In this document: piece after piece, positions 8,371 to 18,166 of the stretch
Layout of the letters: the number at the start of each line of letters is the position of its first letter
Position numbering within the stretch: position 1 is the stretch's first letter
Source of the DNA: Bacteroidota bacterium
Lineage (GTDB): Bacteria > Bacteroidota > Bacteroidia > Chitinophagales > Chitinophagaceae
DNA: 64,000 bases
NCBI GenBank assembly: GCA_023386555.1
Contig: JAEWJK010000012.1
Location: 119,486 to 183,485, forward strand
Reading direction: 5' to 3'
The notes under the pieces: generated by a model
Told to the model about the DNA's origin: nothing
Databases searched by the model: none
Seen by the model: only the letters and a program-made list of their open reading frames with translations
Program-made: the position numbers and the translations under genes

Positions 8371-10371
8371 CTAGTAGTTTAGTAATTGCCGTATATACTT
8401 ATCTAACCTGCTTTTCGCCATAAACTGCTTCTCTAGCTCAATATTAAAAGGTATCGGTGTATCGAGAGAGGCACATCTCATTACCGGTGCATCCAGCATT
8501 TCAAAGCAATGCTCTGTTATCCATGCACTGATTTCAGCTCCAACACCTCCTGTTAACGTGTCTTCATGCAACAAAAGTATTTTCCCGGTTTTAGCAACGG
8601 CTTGTTTGATAGATACGTAATCAAGGGGTAATAAGGTTCTCAGGTCTAAAATATGAAGTGAAATACCCGGGTATTGTTGCTGGTATTCCAAAGCCCAATG
8701 AACTCCTGAACCATAAGTTATGATAGTAATATCGTCTCCTTCTTTTACCAGATTGGCTTTACCGATCTCTACTTCATAATATTCTGCCGGAACTGTTCCG
8801 CTGACACTTCGGTATAAAGCTTTATGCTCAAAGAACATAACAGGGTTCGGATCATTCAGTGCTGCGATCAATAAACCTTTTGCATCATAAGGCGTAGATG
8901 GATAAACGACTTTTAAACCCGGGGTATGTACAAACCAGGCTTCGTTACTCTGGCTGTGAAATGGTCCTGCACCTACACCACCACCGGTTGGCATTCTTAC
9001 AACAATATCAGCATTTTGCCCCCAGCGATAATGGATCTTTGCCAGGTTATTTATGATCTGGTTGAAACCCACCGTTACAAAATCGGCAAACTGCATTTCC
9101 ATCATGCTTTTATAACCTTCGAGACTAAGGCCTAAAGCAGAGCCAACGATGGCACTTTCGCATAAAGGCGTATTGCGTACTCTTTCTTTACCGTATTTCT
9201 GAACAAATCCATCGGTTATTTTAAAAGCACCTCCATATTCAGCAATATCCTGTCCCATTAAAACAAGGTTCTGATGAGTTTGCATCGATTGATCAAGACC
9301 CTCTTTAATTGCATCTATAAAGCGTATTTCTGTTGCATTTCTTTCAGCAATGATTGGTTGTTCTTTCGTATTTCGTATTTCGTATTTCGTACTTGTACAA
9401 TACACATCCCTCACTTCCTCCTCAACATCAGGTTTGATTTCCGCTGCTTCAAAAGCGATCTTCAATTCTTCATCAATATATTTCTTGTACTCGCTTCTGA
9501 TGTTATTCACTTCACCTGCATTCAATACATTTTCAGATAGAAGGTACTCCTCATAGTTTTTGATCGGATCTTTTTCACTCCATGCTTCAAACAATTCTTT
9601 CGGAACATATTTCGTTCCGCTGGCTTCTTCATGACCTCTCATTCTAAATGTCATACATTCTACCAGGTAAGGCTTTTGTTCCCTGATGCAATAATCTCGT
9701 ATGCCTTTAATAGTATCGTAAACAGAAAGAATATTGTTGCCATCTATCCTTATCCCTTCCATGCCATAACCTTTGGCTTTATCAACAAGGCTTTCGCATC
9801 GATATTGTTCGTTTACTGGAGTGCTTAAACCGTATCCATTGTTTTCAATGATGAAGATCACTGGAAGATCCCACACGGCAGCAACATTCAAAGCTTCATG
9901 AAAATCACCTTCACTCGTTCCGCCATCACCACTAAATGCAAGAGAAACTTTATTTTCTTTTCTAAGTTTATAGGCTAACGCAACACCGTCGGCAATTGCT
10001 AATTGCGGTCCAAGATGTGAGATCATTCCGCAGATATGATGCTCTTTCGTACCAAAGTGAAAACTTCTTTCTCTTCCTTTACTATAACCATCTTTATTGC
10101 CCTGCCACTGCATAAATAATTTTTGCAAAGGCATTTTCCTCGAAGTAAATACACCAAGATTTCTGTGCAAAGGCATGATCCATTCATCTGGCTGCAATGC
10201 CAATGTAGCACCAACAGAAATAGCTTCCTGTCCTATACCGCTGAACCATTTACTGATCTTTCCCTGCCTCAGTAACAGTAGCATCTTTTCTTCTATCATT
10301 CTGGGTAAAAGAAGATTGCGGTAGATATTTTTCAGTTCATTATTTGATAAATGGCCACGATTAAATTGCAT
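8371..10371 (-). CDS. 2-oxoacid dehydrogenase E1, fused alpha/beta subunits (2-oxoisovalerate type)
   Basis: The thiamine-diphosphate-dependent E1 component decarboxylates branched-chain (or other) 2-oxoacids and passes the acyl group to E2. The N-terminal half is E1 alpha, with the ThDP motif GDGGTSEGDFHEALN and KISKWFSGIGQEAI. The C-terminal half is E1 beta (GQDIAEYGGAFKIT, ERVRNTPLCESAIVG, GGGVGAGPFHSQ, LHEDTLTGGVGAE). Both active-site halves are intact. The frame is open to an ATG at 10461, but family members usually begin near MQFNRGHLSNNELKN, so the ATG at 10371 (666 residues) is preferred. The alpha/beta linker contains TKYEIRNTKEQ, encoded by a tandem short repeat (see 9366-9392). Transcription is divergent from katE. 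No E2 or E3 gene is adjacent. Exact substrate preference cannot be read from the sequence. Confidence 0.88.
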   Translation of the reverse strand: MQFNRGHLSNNELKNIYRNLLLPRMIEEKMLLLLRQGKISKWFSGIGQEAISVGATLALQPDEWIMPLHRNLGVFTSRKMPLQKLFMQWQGNKDGYSKGRERSFHFGTKEHHICGMISHLGPQLAIADGVALAYKLRKENKVSLAFSGDGGTSEGDFHEALNVAAVWDLPVIFIIENNGYGLSTPVNEQYRCESLVDKAKGYGMEGIRIDGNNILSVYDTIKGIRDYCIREQKPYLVECMTFRMRGHEEASGTKYVPKELFEAWSEKDPIKNYEEYLLSENVLNAGEVNNIRSEYKKYIDEELKIAFEAAEIKPDVEEEVRDVYCTSTKYEIRNTKEQPIIAERNATEIRFIDAIKEGLDQSMQTHQNLVLMGQDIAEYGGAFKITDGFVQKYGKERVRNTPLCESAIVGSALGLSLEGYKSMMEMQFADFVTVGFNQIINNLAKIHYRWGQNADIVVRMPTGGGVGAGPFHSQSNEAWFVHTPGLKVVYPSTPYDAKGLLIAALNDPNPVMFFEHKALYRSVSGTVPAEYYEVEIGKANLVKEGDDITIITYGSGVHWALEYQQQYPGISLHILDLRTLLPLDYVSIKQAVAKTGKILLLHEDTLTGGVGAEISAWITEHCFEMLDAPVMRCASLDTPIPFNIELEKQFMAKSRLDKYIRQLLNY
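9366..9392. repeat. tandem TTTCGTA short repeat inside the E1 alpha/beta linker
   Basis: TCGTATT is iterated with an 8-bp period, three to four times, and ends CGTAC. The same motif, read as TACGAAATACGAAGTACG, occurs between actC and actD (31457-31485). Here it stays in frame and encodes part of the flexible linker between the two catalytic halves. Confidence 0.75.
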
Positions 10372-10519
10372 GCCGCTAAGATAGCAGTTTATCATTTCAG
10401 CAACTAAACGGTTGGTGGAGTTGGATACATGTTTCATTCTGTTTATCAACCATTTCAGCATAGTATTTGTGAAAACCCTTTGACCTGTTCCCGTTTATTT
10501 CATCTTTAAAGTATTTCGC

Positions 10520-12628
10520 ATGGATAAAAAACCAACTGCAAACACGTCGGAAGAACATCAGCATCTTACCACCAACCAGGGAGTTAAAGTGGCCCATAAC
10601 GAAGACACGTTAAAAGCTGGTGTAAGAGGTGCTACCTTGATCGAAGATTTTCATTTCAGGGAAAAGATGACTCATTTTGACCATGAACGAATACCAGAAC
10701 GAATAGTGCATGCAAGAGGATCTGCAGCTTATGGAGTTTTTAAGGTGTACGATGATTCTATGAAGCAATTTACCAAGGCAAAATTTCTTTGCGATCCAAG
10801 TTTAGAAACAAAAGTGTTTACTCGTTTTTCTACAGTAGCTGGATTCCGGGGATCGGCAGATACAGTTAGAGATGCTCGTGGTTTTGCTACAAAGTTTTAT
10901 ACAGTTGAAGGTAATTATGACCTTGTAGGAAACAACATGCCGGTATTTTTTATTCAGGATGCAATCAAGTTTCCAGACCTTGTTCATGCGGTAAAGCCAG
11001 AACCTCATAACGAAATACCCCAGGCTTCTGCAGCACATGATAATTTCTGGGATTTTATTTCCCTGATGCCCGAAAGTATGCATATGATTATGTGGGTGCT
11101 AAGCGATAGAGCATTGCCACGTAGTTATTCGATGATGGAAGGTTTTGGGGTACATACATTCAGGTTAATTAATGAAGCAGGTGCTGCACATTTCGTCAAG
11201 TTTCATTGGAAACCAGTTAACGGTGTTCATTCCATTACCTGGGATGAATGTCAAAAGATTGCAGGAAAAGATCCAGACTTCAATCGCAGAGATTTATGGG
11301 AATCTATTGAAAAAGGAAACTATCCGGAGTTTGAATTAGGTGTACAGATCATAGCCGAAAACGAAGAGCATGATTTTGCTTTTGATATTCTCGATGCAAC
11401 CAAGATTATCCCGGAAGAATTGGTGCCGGTAAAAAGAATCGGTAAGATGAGACTAAACAGAAATCCGGATAACTTCTTTGCAGAAACAGAGCAGGTAGCT
11501 TTCCATCCGGGACATCTGGTTCCGGGAATTGATTTCAGCAATGATCCTTTATTGCAGGGAAGATTGTTCTCATACCTTGATACACAACTCTTACGATTAG
11601 GCGGACCAAATTTTGCCGAAATACCAGTTAACAGGCCGGAAGCACCGGTAGTAAATAACCAGCGTGATGGATTTATGCGACAAACGGTGAATAAAGGAAG
11701 AGTAAATTATTCTCCTAACTCACTCGGTGGTGGATGCCCTTTTGCTGCAGGTGCAAATGCTGGTGCTTTCAGTCATTATGAAGAGAAGCTGGAAGGTTAT
11801 AAAGTGAAAGAAAGAAGTGAAAGTTTTAAGGATCATTATTCGCAGGCAAAGCTTTTTTATAACAGTATGACCGAGCCTGAAAAACAACACATAAAGGAAG
11901 CATGGAAGTTTGAATTGGGTAAGGTAGAGGCCATGCATATCAGAGAAAAGATGGTAGAACATATTTACCATATTGATACAGATATGGCCACCGAAGTTGC
12001 AGAAGCTATTGGTGTAAGCATGCCTACAAACGTGGAGAAACCATATTTCCCCAAACTCTTGCAATCAAAGAAATCTGTAAATGTCGCTCCGTCTCTTAGC
12101 CAGGAAAATTCGAATAACCGAAGCATTAAAGGCAGAAAGATAGCGGTGCTTGCAGAAGACGGTTTTGACAGTAAAATTGTGTCGGCTTTAAAAGACTCGT
12201 TACAGAAACAAGGAGCGATGATGGAGATTATTTCAAAGAACCACGGAATGCGTACTTCAATTAATGGAGATGAAATGAAAGCGGATAAGACCCACCTAAC
12301 CACAGGGTCTATAATGTACGATGCCTTGTTTATTCCAGGCGGAAAATCCTCAGTAGAAACGATGAGAATGATGGGAGATGTAATTCACTTTATTAAAGAA
12401 GCCTTCATACATTGTAAACCAATTGCTGCTATCGCTGAAGGAGTGGATCTACTCGAGATTAGCCGTTTACCAGGATTTAAATCTACTGATGAGTTGAGCA
12501 CAAACCTTGGGTTGGTTAATTCAAAGAAAAACGAAGATGCAGACAAGTTGATAAAACAGTTCATCGATGCTGTGAGTAAACATCGTTTCTGGGAAAGAGA
12601 AAAACTCAAAAATCTTGTAGATGCTTAA
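10520..12628 (+). CDS. katE: large-subunit (clade 2) catalase with C-terminal DJ-1/PfpI-like domain
   Basis: A 702-residue monofunctional heme catalase (2 H2O2 to 2 H2O + O2), cytoplasmic. The distal His lies in RIVHARGSAA (~H64), the distal Asn in DLVGNNMPVFF (~N138), the substrate channel in FTRFSTVAGFRGSADTVRD, and the proximal heme Tyr in RLFSYLDTQ (~residue 352). Residues ~545-700 form the flavodoxin/DJ-1-like domain (KIAVLAEDGFDS, LFIPGGKSSVE) that marks the large HPII-type class. The length is close to the usual ~700-750. It stands alone between a divergent E1 gene and a convergent histidine kinase gene. No peroxide-sensor gene is next to it. Confidence 0.95.
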   Translation: MDKKPTANTSEEHQHLTTNQGVKVAHNEDTLKAGVRGATLIEDFHFREKMTHFDHERIPERIVHARGSAAYGVFKVYDDSMKQFTKAKFLCDPSLETKVFTRFSTVAGFRGSADTVRDARGFATKFYTVEGNYDLVGNNMPVFFIQDAIKFPDLVHAVKPEPHNEIPQASAAHDNFWDFISLMPESMHMIMWVLSDRALPRSYSMMEGFGVHTFRLINEAGAAHFVKFHWKPVNGVHSITWDECQKIAGKDPDFNRRDLWESIEKGNYPEFELGVQIIAENEEHDFAFDILDATKIIPEELVPVKRIGKMRLNRNPDNFFAETEQVAFHPGHLVPGIDFSNDPLLQGRLFSYLDTQLLRLGGPNFAEIPVNRPEAPVVNNQRDGFMRQTVNKGRVNYSPNSLGGGCPFAAGANAGAFSHYEEKLEGYKVKERSESFKDHYSQAKLFYNSMTEPEKQHIKEAWKFELGKVEAMHIREKMVEHIYHIDTDMATEVAEAIGVSMPTNVEKPYFPKLLQSKKSVNVAPSLSQENSNNRSIKGRKIAVLAEDGFDSKIVSALKDSLQKQGAMMEIISKNHGMRTSINGDEMKADKTHLTTGSIMYDALFIPGGKSSVETMRMMGDVIHFIKEAFIHCKPIAAIAEGVDLLEISRLPGFKSTDELSTNLGLVNSKKNEDADKLIKQFIDAVSKHRFWEREKLKNLVDA

Positions 12629-12631
12629 AAT

Positions 12632-12655
12632 GATGCCGGCTTAATTGCCGGCATC
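12632..12655. terminator. bidirectional hairpin between katE and the hybrid kinase
   Basis: GATGCCGGC-TTAATT-GCCGGCATC is a perfect 9-bp stem just after the katE stop. It also covers the last four codons of the convergent kinase gene. The T-runs are weak, so it may act mostly as a 3'-end stabiliser for both messages. Confidence 0.6.
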
Positions 12656-14476
12656 TGTCTTATTTGAACAATGTTTAAGTCTCGAACTAACTTTTTCAAG
12701 TTTCTTCCGAAGCTCATCTACACTTACAGGCTTATACAGAAAATCATCAAAACCTGTTTCCAGTATATGGTGCTGTTCAGTTACAGAAGCGGTGAAAGCA
12801 ATCATATAAACTTTTGATTTTATCGGATCCGAACAAGCTCTTATCTGTTTTACGGTTTCATATCCATTCATTACAGGCATGTGCAGGTCCATAAAAATGG
12901 CATCGAATGTTTCTGACAACATAGCATTGTATGCCTGTTCTCCGTTATCCACGATCACTGGGAAAATATTCAGGTTATTTAGTTGTTTCCTTATGATCAT
13001 TTTATTTACATCATTGTCTTCTGCTATCAACAATTTTAAATGCTCAAAAGAAGTATTTGGTAAAGCTGTACTATTTGATTGTTTATCCGCTTCAGCCATT
13101 GAAAATTTTATGACGAAAGAAAAAGTTGAGCCTTTTCCCGGATAGCTTTCTAACTGTATGTCGCTATCAAATAATTTCAATACCTGTTTTACGATTGCTA
13201 AGCCAAGACCCGTACCACCATAGTTCCTTGTGGTATGAGATTCAGCTTGTGTAAACATCTCAAATATTGATGCATGTTTATCGGGATGAATGCCTACACC
13301 GGTATCTGATATGGAAAATAATACTTCAACATTATCAGCTATTTTATTGATGCATTTGAGTTGAATATTTATTGTTCCTGAGGCGGTAAACTTAATTGCA
13401 TTACCGGCAAGATTATAAATCACCTGCGACAATCTTGTAGGATCACTGTTAACCTGTATGTTTTCAAGTTCATCGTCAATGTCGAGCAATAGCTGGAGGT
13501 TTTTATCTTCTGCTTTCACTCTCAGGCCAGAAGAAATATTTCTCGTAAGGGTACTGAGATTGAAAGGTGTTAATTCGAGCACCATTTTTTCATTATCGAT
13601 CTTGTTTATATCCAGTACATTATTGATCAATGAAAGAAGATCATGCGACGAAGATTGTAATATGTGCAAGTTTTCTTTTTGCCGTTCTTCCGGTTTATCC
13701 TGCAGCAATAACTCGGTTAGACCAATAACGGAATTGAGTGGTGTTCTCAATTCATGAGACATGGTAGAAAGGAAATCAGATCTGGAAGCTGCCAGTTTAT
13801 TTGCTTTGGCAACAGAAAGCCTTAATCTTTCGTTCAAATGTTCTTTCTCTTTAATATTGTTGTGGAAGGCTTTGTAAAAAAGATAATGTGAAATGATAAT
13901 GGTGATGAAATTTAATGCTGCGAGTATTTCAAATCCGGGTGAAGCCAGTTCCTGATCATTACTGGTAGAATGAATCTCCCTGTTATTTAAGAATAGAAAG
14001 ATTACCACAGGTAGTGTTCCTGCTATAGAATAAGTTATACCCCACTTGCTTCCTAACGTGTAAAAACTACCTAATACCATCATAAAAACAAACTGTATGG
14101 TAAGCAGGTTAACATTTAATGTATAAATAAAAATGTTGGTGATAACGATGATCATCCCTGCTATCAGCATTAAATGGGAAAGAAGTTTTACCCTTAAAGG
14201 GGAATAAAGCAACACCTTAATTAAGCCAATATAAAAAACCATTGCAACACTTGCACGCATAATTTGATTGTCTTGCCCGGCAAAATATCCTGTTGTAATA
14301 ACCACAAGAGATTTTATTACAGAGAAAACAAGAAGCGTATATATGATATGAACACTTGCCCTGGTAAAATTATCAGGTAATACGTCCAGTGTTTGTCTGA
14401 TAGACCAATTTGAAAAGGGTAGCGGAGCAGGCATGTATTTCGACCGACAAGATACCATCTTTTCAGTATCTGCCAC
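12641..14476 (-). CDS. hybrid sensor histidine kinase / response regulator
   Basis: A 611-residue inner-membrane kinase. Six hydrophobic segments (~residues 40-205) form an integral sensor with almost no periplasmic part, so the signal is probably sensed in the membrane. HisKA follows (SRSDFLSTMSHELRTPLNSV, phospho-acceptor ~H241), then HATPase (N box QVIYNLAGNAIKF, G1 DTGVGIHPD, G2 GGTGLGLAIV) and a fused receiver domain (LLIAEDNDVNKM, phospho-acceptor ~D530 in FMDLHMP, TA pair, KP motif LYKPVS). A phosphorelay to an unlinked Hpt or DNA-binding partner is implied, because no output domain is present. It is divergent from the outer-membrane gene at 14572; whether it signals to that regulon is unknown. 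Confidence 0.92.
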   Translation of the reverse strand: MADTEKMVSCRSKYMPAPLPFSNWSIRQTLDVLPDNFTRASVHIIYTLLVFSVIKSLVVITTGYFAGQDNQIMRASVAMVFYIGLIKVLLYSPLRVKLLSHLMLIAGMIIVITNIFIYTLNVNLLTIQFVFMMVLGSFYTLGSKWGITYSIAGTLPVVIFLFLNNREIHSTSNDQELASPGFEILAALNFITIIISHYLFYKAFHNNIKEKEHLNERLRLSVAKANKLAASRSDFLSTMSHELRTPLNSVIGLTELLLQDKPEERQKENLHILQSSSHDLLSLINNVLDINKIDNEKMVLELTPFNLSTLTRNISSGLRVKAEDKNLQLLLDIDDELENIQVNSDPTRLSQVIYNLAGNAIKFTASGTINIQLKCINKIADNVEVLFSISDTGVGIHPDKHASIFEMFTQAESHTTRNYGGTGLGLAIVKQVLKLFDSDIQLESYPGKGSTFSFVIKFSMAEADKQSNSTALPNTSFEHLKLLIAEDNDVNKMIIRKQLNNLNIFPVIVDNGEQAYNAMLSETFDAIFMDLHMPVMNGYETVKQIRACSDPIKSKVYMIAFTASVTEQHHILETGFDDFLYKPVSVDELRKKLEKVSSRLKHCSNKTDAGN

Positions 14477-14486
14477 TCATACATCA

Positions 14487-14523
14487 TTAACATTGCTTAA
14501 CCTTTCTCTCAAGTTCATTAACC
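14487..14523 (+). promoter_or_regulatory. TTAAC triple direct-repeat operator upstream of the outer-membrane protein gene
   Basis: TTAAC at 14487, TTAACC at 14497 and TTAACC at 14518 lie on the same strand with start-to-start spacings of 10 and 21 bp. Exactly the same spacing recurs in front of the GLPGLI gene (19038 to 19003, reverse strand). A Bacteroidota -7 element, TAGATTTG, lies at 14545-14552 without a good -33 box, which fits an activator-dependent promoter. Binding by the OmpR-type regulator encoded at 20565 is inferred. Confidence 0.65.
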
Positions 14524-14571
14524 GCAGTTGCTATAAGTGCCAGATAGATTTGCTGCACTAAAACAACTCAC

Positions 14572-17370
14572 ATGCAAAGGTTACTTACGCTGCTCATCAC
14601 ACTTATATCTTTTAGCGCTGCAGCACAAACATCAACAATTAAAGGAACGGTATTCGATACCACATCAAAAAAAGGACTGGCTTATGCAACGATATCGCTT
14701 GTTAAAGCGAAAGATTCTATGCTTGTCAGTTTTTCTAAAGCAGATTCTACAGGAAATTTTACCCTTCGGTCTGTTGCTTATGGAGATTACCTTGTTTCTA
14801 CTTCGTATGTAGGTTTTGTTCCTGTATGGAAACCTGTTTCGGTTATATCTCAAATGACAGAACTCGGAAACATTGAAATGACCGATGTAAAATTCGCCGA
14901 TGAGGTAGTAGTGAGATCTAAAAGACCACCGGTTACCATCAATGGAGATACACTTGAATTCAACACAGAAAATTTCAAGACTCAACCCAATGCTGTGGTA
15001 GAAGATATGCTGAAGAAAATGCCGGGTATTACGGTAGATAATGATGGAACAGTTAGAATAAATGGTCAGCGTGTGAATCGTGTACTGGTGAATGGCAAAG
15101 AGTTTTTTACCGGTGATCCTAAGCTTGCAACTAGAAATTTAAATGCAGATGCGATTGATAAAGTACAGGTATTTGATAAGAAAAGCGACCAGGCAGAATT
15201 TACAGGTGTTGATGATGGTAATTCGCAAAAAGCAATTAACCTGAAGTTGAAGAAAGACAGAAATAATGCATTATTCGGAAGAGTAACTGCAGGTGCTGGT
15301 GAGAATGGAAGATATGATGCCCAAGCAAACATCAACAAGTTTAAAGGTGAGCAACAGACATCTTTCTTAGGAATGGGAAATAATACAAACAGGCAAGGAT
15401 TCACTATGAGTGATATAATGAATTTCACCGGAGAAATGGCAAGAGGAATGAGAGGTGGTGGAGGCATCAGCATCAGAATAGGAACACCCGGAGAAGATAA
15501 TGGATTACCGGTTACAGGTATGGGCCAAAATCAACAAGGTGTTGCACAAACTTTTGCCGGCGGATTAAACTTTAATGATACATGGAATAATAAAAAAACA
15601 TCCGTTAATGCAAGTGTGATCGGCAGCGATATTGACCTGAACACTGTTCGCAGCATCAACAGGCAGTATTTATTTCCCGGTAACAATTATAACTATACAC
15701 AGAACAGTACCAGCGATCGTATAGTGCAACAACAAAGAATCAATATGGCTGTGGATCATAAATTCGATAGCCTCACCTCGTTAAAAATTACACCGCAGTT
15801 AAGTTTCCAGAAGAATAAGAATCATAACATATCCAGCTATGCTGCAGAAACTTTGGTGAAGGCTCCTATGAATAAGGGAAGATCAGAAAGTGTTTCTGTT
15901 GCAGATGGAATGAACTTCAGTACCAACCTATTGTTCCGCAAAAAATTTGCAAAGAAAGGCAGAACGTTATCAACTAATGTAGATGTACAGTATAACCACA
16001 GTGAATCTAAAGGAACACAGTTTTCTCAATTCTCCACCTACAACAACAGTGGAATAGCTGATGATTCTGTGTTGAACCAACGTAACACCATTGATGCTAT
16101 CAGCAGAATGTACAGTGCTAATGTTACCTATACAGAACCTATAGGGAAAAAATCTTTATTGGAAATAATGGCCTATGGTAATAAAAGTATTGGTGAAAGC
16201 GAAAGAAGTATTTATGATTTTGATGCTTTCTCCGGTAAACATGATGATCTAAATAATGACCTGAGCAATTCGTTCCGCAGCAACTACACTTATACCGGTG
16301 GTGGAATACACTACAGGGCTAATCGTACCAAATACAATTTCACCGTTGGTAGTTCTGTACAATCAGCCAGCTTAAAAGGCATCAATAAAACAACCGGTAC
16401 AGCAGTAGAACAAACGTTCACAGATATATTACCTGACGCAACTTTTTCTTATAAATTTCACCAGTATAGTAACCTGAATGTTAACTACAGTACCAATACA
16501 CAACAACCGAGTACAAGACAATTGCAGCCAGTTGCTGATGTAAGTGATCCTTTAAACATCAGCCTTGGTAATCCTGACCTTAAACGATCGTATAATCATA
16601 GTGTAAGTGTAAACTTCTTTTCAACCGATCCTTTCAGAGGAAAAAACATGTTTGCTTTTGCCGCACTGAATATAACTGATGATGCAATTGTTTATGCTGA
16701 TGAAATAAAACCCGGCGGTATTCGTACAAGCAAGCCAATGAATGTAAACGGAGTGATGAATGCTTTTGCCAGCATCAACAAAGGATTCCAGGTTAAAAAG
16801 CTGAATTCAAGATTTCAACTGTCTTTAGGAGCCAGTTACTTTAAAAACATTTCATTCATCAATACTAAAAGGAATGAAATTATAAACCGTAGCATTAGTC
16901 CTTCATTCACATGGAATTTTGGAATAGATAGTAAGATAGACATCATGGCTTCTGCCAGATTGAACATCAGCCGTGCAGAATATTCTTTACAACCTGTTCT
17001 CAATACCAATTACCTGCAACAGGTGTACAATCTTGAGATGACGAATTACCTGCCTGGTGGCTTTTCACTTAACAATACGCTCAACTATACAAAAAACACC
17101 GGTCGTGCAGATGGATTTAACATCGGTGTTCCATTCTGGAATGCATCTGTTGCCAAAAGTTTTTTAAAAAACAAAAGAGCAGAGATCAAATTAAGTGTAA
17201 ATGATATACTCAATAAAAGCCTGGGTATAACAAGAAATGCCAACCAGAATTATATCGAAGATCTGCAATACAATGTGCTTAGAAGATACAGCTTGCTGAG
17301 TTTTACTTATGCACTCAACAAAAGCGGGTTGAATTCAGGTGCCAGGACAGTTGTAAGAACGATCAATTAA
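14572..17370 (+). CDS. TonB-dependent-receptor-like outer-membrane beta-barrel protein
   Basis: A 932-residue outer-membrane protein with a signal peptide (MQRLLTLLITLISFSAAAQ). Residues ~22-105 form a carboxypeptidase-regulatory-like/CNA-B domain (IKGTVFDTTSKKGLAYATI...SYVGF). A plug-like segment follows (AVVEDMLKKMPGITVDNDGTVRINGQRVNRVLVNGKEFF, ~140-180), then a long barrel rich in alternating aromatic/polar strands. It belongs to the receptor-like barrel family (OMP_b-brl_3 type) often found next to GLPGLI genes. No canonical TonB box is obvious and the substrate is unknown. A GLPGLI gene lies about 0.8 kb downstream on the other strand and carries the same operator, so the two are probably co-regulated. 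Confidence 0.88.
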   Translation: MQRLLTLLITLISFSAAAQTSTIKGTVFDTTSKKGLAYATISLVKAKDSMLVSFSKADSTGNFTLRSVAYGDYLVSTSYVGFVPVWKPVSVISQMTELGNIEMTDVKFADEVVVRSKRPPVTINGDTLEFNTENFKTQPNAVVEDMLKKMPGITVDNDGTVRINGQRVNRVLVNGKEFFTGDPKLATRNLNADAIDKVQVFDKKSDQAEFTGVDDGNSQKAINLKLKKDRNNALFGRVTAGAGENGRYDAQANINKFKGEQQTSFLGMGNNTNRQGFTMSDIMNFTGEMARGMRGGGGISIRIGTPGEDNGLPVTGMGQNQQGVAQTFAGGLNFNDTWNNKKTSVNASVIGSDIDLNTVRSINRQYLFPGNNYNYTQNSTSDRIVQQQRINMAVDHKFDSLTSLKITPQLSFQKNKNHNISSYAAETLVKAPMNKGRSESVSVADGMNFSTNLLFRKKFAKKGRTLSTNVDVQYNHSESKGTQFSQFSTYNNSGIADDSVLNQRNTIDAISRMYSANVTYTEPIGKKSLLEIMAYGNKSIGESERSIYDFDAFSGKHDDLNNDLSNSFRSNYTYTGGGIHYRANRTKYNFTVGSSVQSASLKGINKTTGTAVEQTFTDILPDATFSYKFHQYSNLNVNYSTNTQQPSTRQLQPVADVSDPLNISLGNPDLKRSYNHSVSVNFFSTDPFRGKNMFAFAALNITDDAIVYADEIKPGGIRTSKPMNVNGVMNAFASINKGFQVKKLNSRFQLSLGASYFKNISFINTKRNEIINRSISPSFTWNFGIDSKIDIMASARLNISRAEYSLQPVLNTNYLQQVYNLEMTNYLPGGFSLNNTLNYTKNTGRADGFNIGVPFWNASVAKSFLKNKRAEIKLSVNDILNKSLGITRNANQNYIEDLQYNVLRRYSLLSFTYALNKSGLNSGARTVVRTIN

Positions 17371-17394
17371 AATACTGTAGTTTTCTCATGTGCT

Positions 17395-17427
17395 AAAGCG
17401 GCTTCTTTCTAGGAGCTGCTTTTTTTG
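17395..17427 (+). terminator. Rho-independent terminator after the outer-membrane protein gene
   Basis: AAAGCGGCT and AGCTGCTTT form a 9-bp stem with one G-T pair, followed by a T-run. It starts 25 bp after the stop at 17370. Confidence 0.85.
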
Positions 17428-17442
17428 TAGTAAAGAGAATAA

Positions 17443-17466
17443 CAAAAAATCCCGCCGAAGCAGGAC
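17443..17466 (-). terminator. Rho-independent terminator after the response regulator at 17502
   Basis: Read leftward, TCCTGC-TTCG-GCGGGA, a stable stem with a TTCG tetraloop, is followed by TTTTTTG. Confidence 0.85.
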
Positions 17467-17501
17467 TTAGTTTTCAGTAGGGATCAATATCTGATAGCGT
17501 A

Positions 17502-17912
17502 CTAGCTGGCTTTCTGGTAAATATTTTTCAACTGCGATGCCGTCATTGGTTTAATGAGGTAATCATGCACATTCGATAATGATTTTGCCTTATCAACATC
17601 CGTTCTGTCAACTGAAGAACTTACCACGTATAAAAGAATGTCTTTTGGAAAATTTGGTTTCAATTTTTTGAATGCTTCAATGAATTCCCACCCATTCATT
17701 ATAGGCATATTGATATCTAGCAATATAACATCCGGTAAATTCTCAGGATCGTAGCAGGTAGAAAAGAAATCAATCGCCTCTTGTCCGTTTCTGAACTCCA
17801 AAACCTTGTCGGAAAGTTTATTCATTTCCAATACCTTCTTTACACTGAACAGATATATCTCATCATCATCAATAATACATGTAACCATATCGTTTAGGTT
17901 TCTTTCCATCAT
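17502..17912 (-). CDS. single-domain response regulator (REC only)
   Basis: A CheY-like receiver of up to 136 residues. The acidic pair is in CIIDDDEIY, the phospho-acceptor is ~D66 in LLDINMPIMNGWEF, the Ser switch residue is in YVVSSSVD and the Lys is in YLIKPMTAS. No output domain is present, so it acts by protein-protein contact or as a phosphorelay step. The start is ambiguous: M1, M2 or M9 (MVTCIIDDDE), the last fitting the family best. It lies between two convergent terminator-flanked genes and may serve the hybrid kinase at 12641 or an unlinked kinase. Confidence 0.9.
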   Translation of the reverse strand: MMERNLNDMVTCIIDDDEIYLFSVKKVLEMNKLSDKVLEFRNGQEAIDFFSTCYDPENLPDVILLDINMPIMNGWEFIEAFKKLKPNFPKDILLYVVSSSVDRTDVDKAKSLSNVHDYLIKPMTASQLKNIYQKAS

Positions 17913-18117
17913 CTCGTTAATAACATTTCCTATGGTAACTATCGTTAGTAGCTGATCTGCCAGCTAATTTTATATCTTATAACAGTGGAGGATAGCAAAG
18001 ACAAACAGACATTAATAACTTGCTGGCCTGTTGGTGGTGTTTTCTCAAAGGTATGTATTCGAACTTCCAGGCATATTACAAAATCGTCATTTTATAGCTT
18101 GTTGTTGCCAAAAAGCA

Positions 18118-18143
18118 ATAAAAAACCCGGAATAAATCCGGGT
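18118..18143 (-). terminator. Rho-independent terminator after the GLPGLI gene
   Basis: Read leftward, ACCCGG-ATTTATT-CCGGGT is followed by a T-run, 23 bp past the stop at 18167. Confidence 0.9.
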
Positions 18144-18166
18144 CAATTAAGCTTAAATTATTCGGA

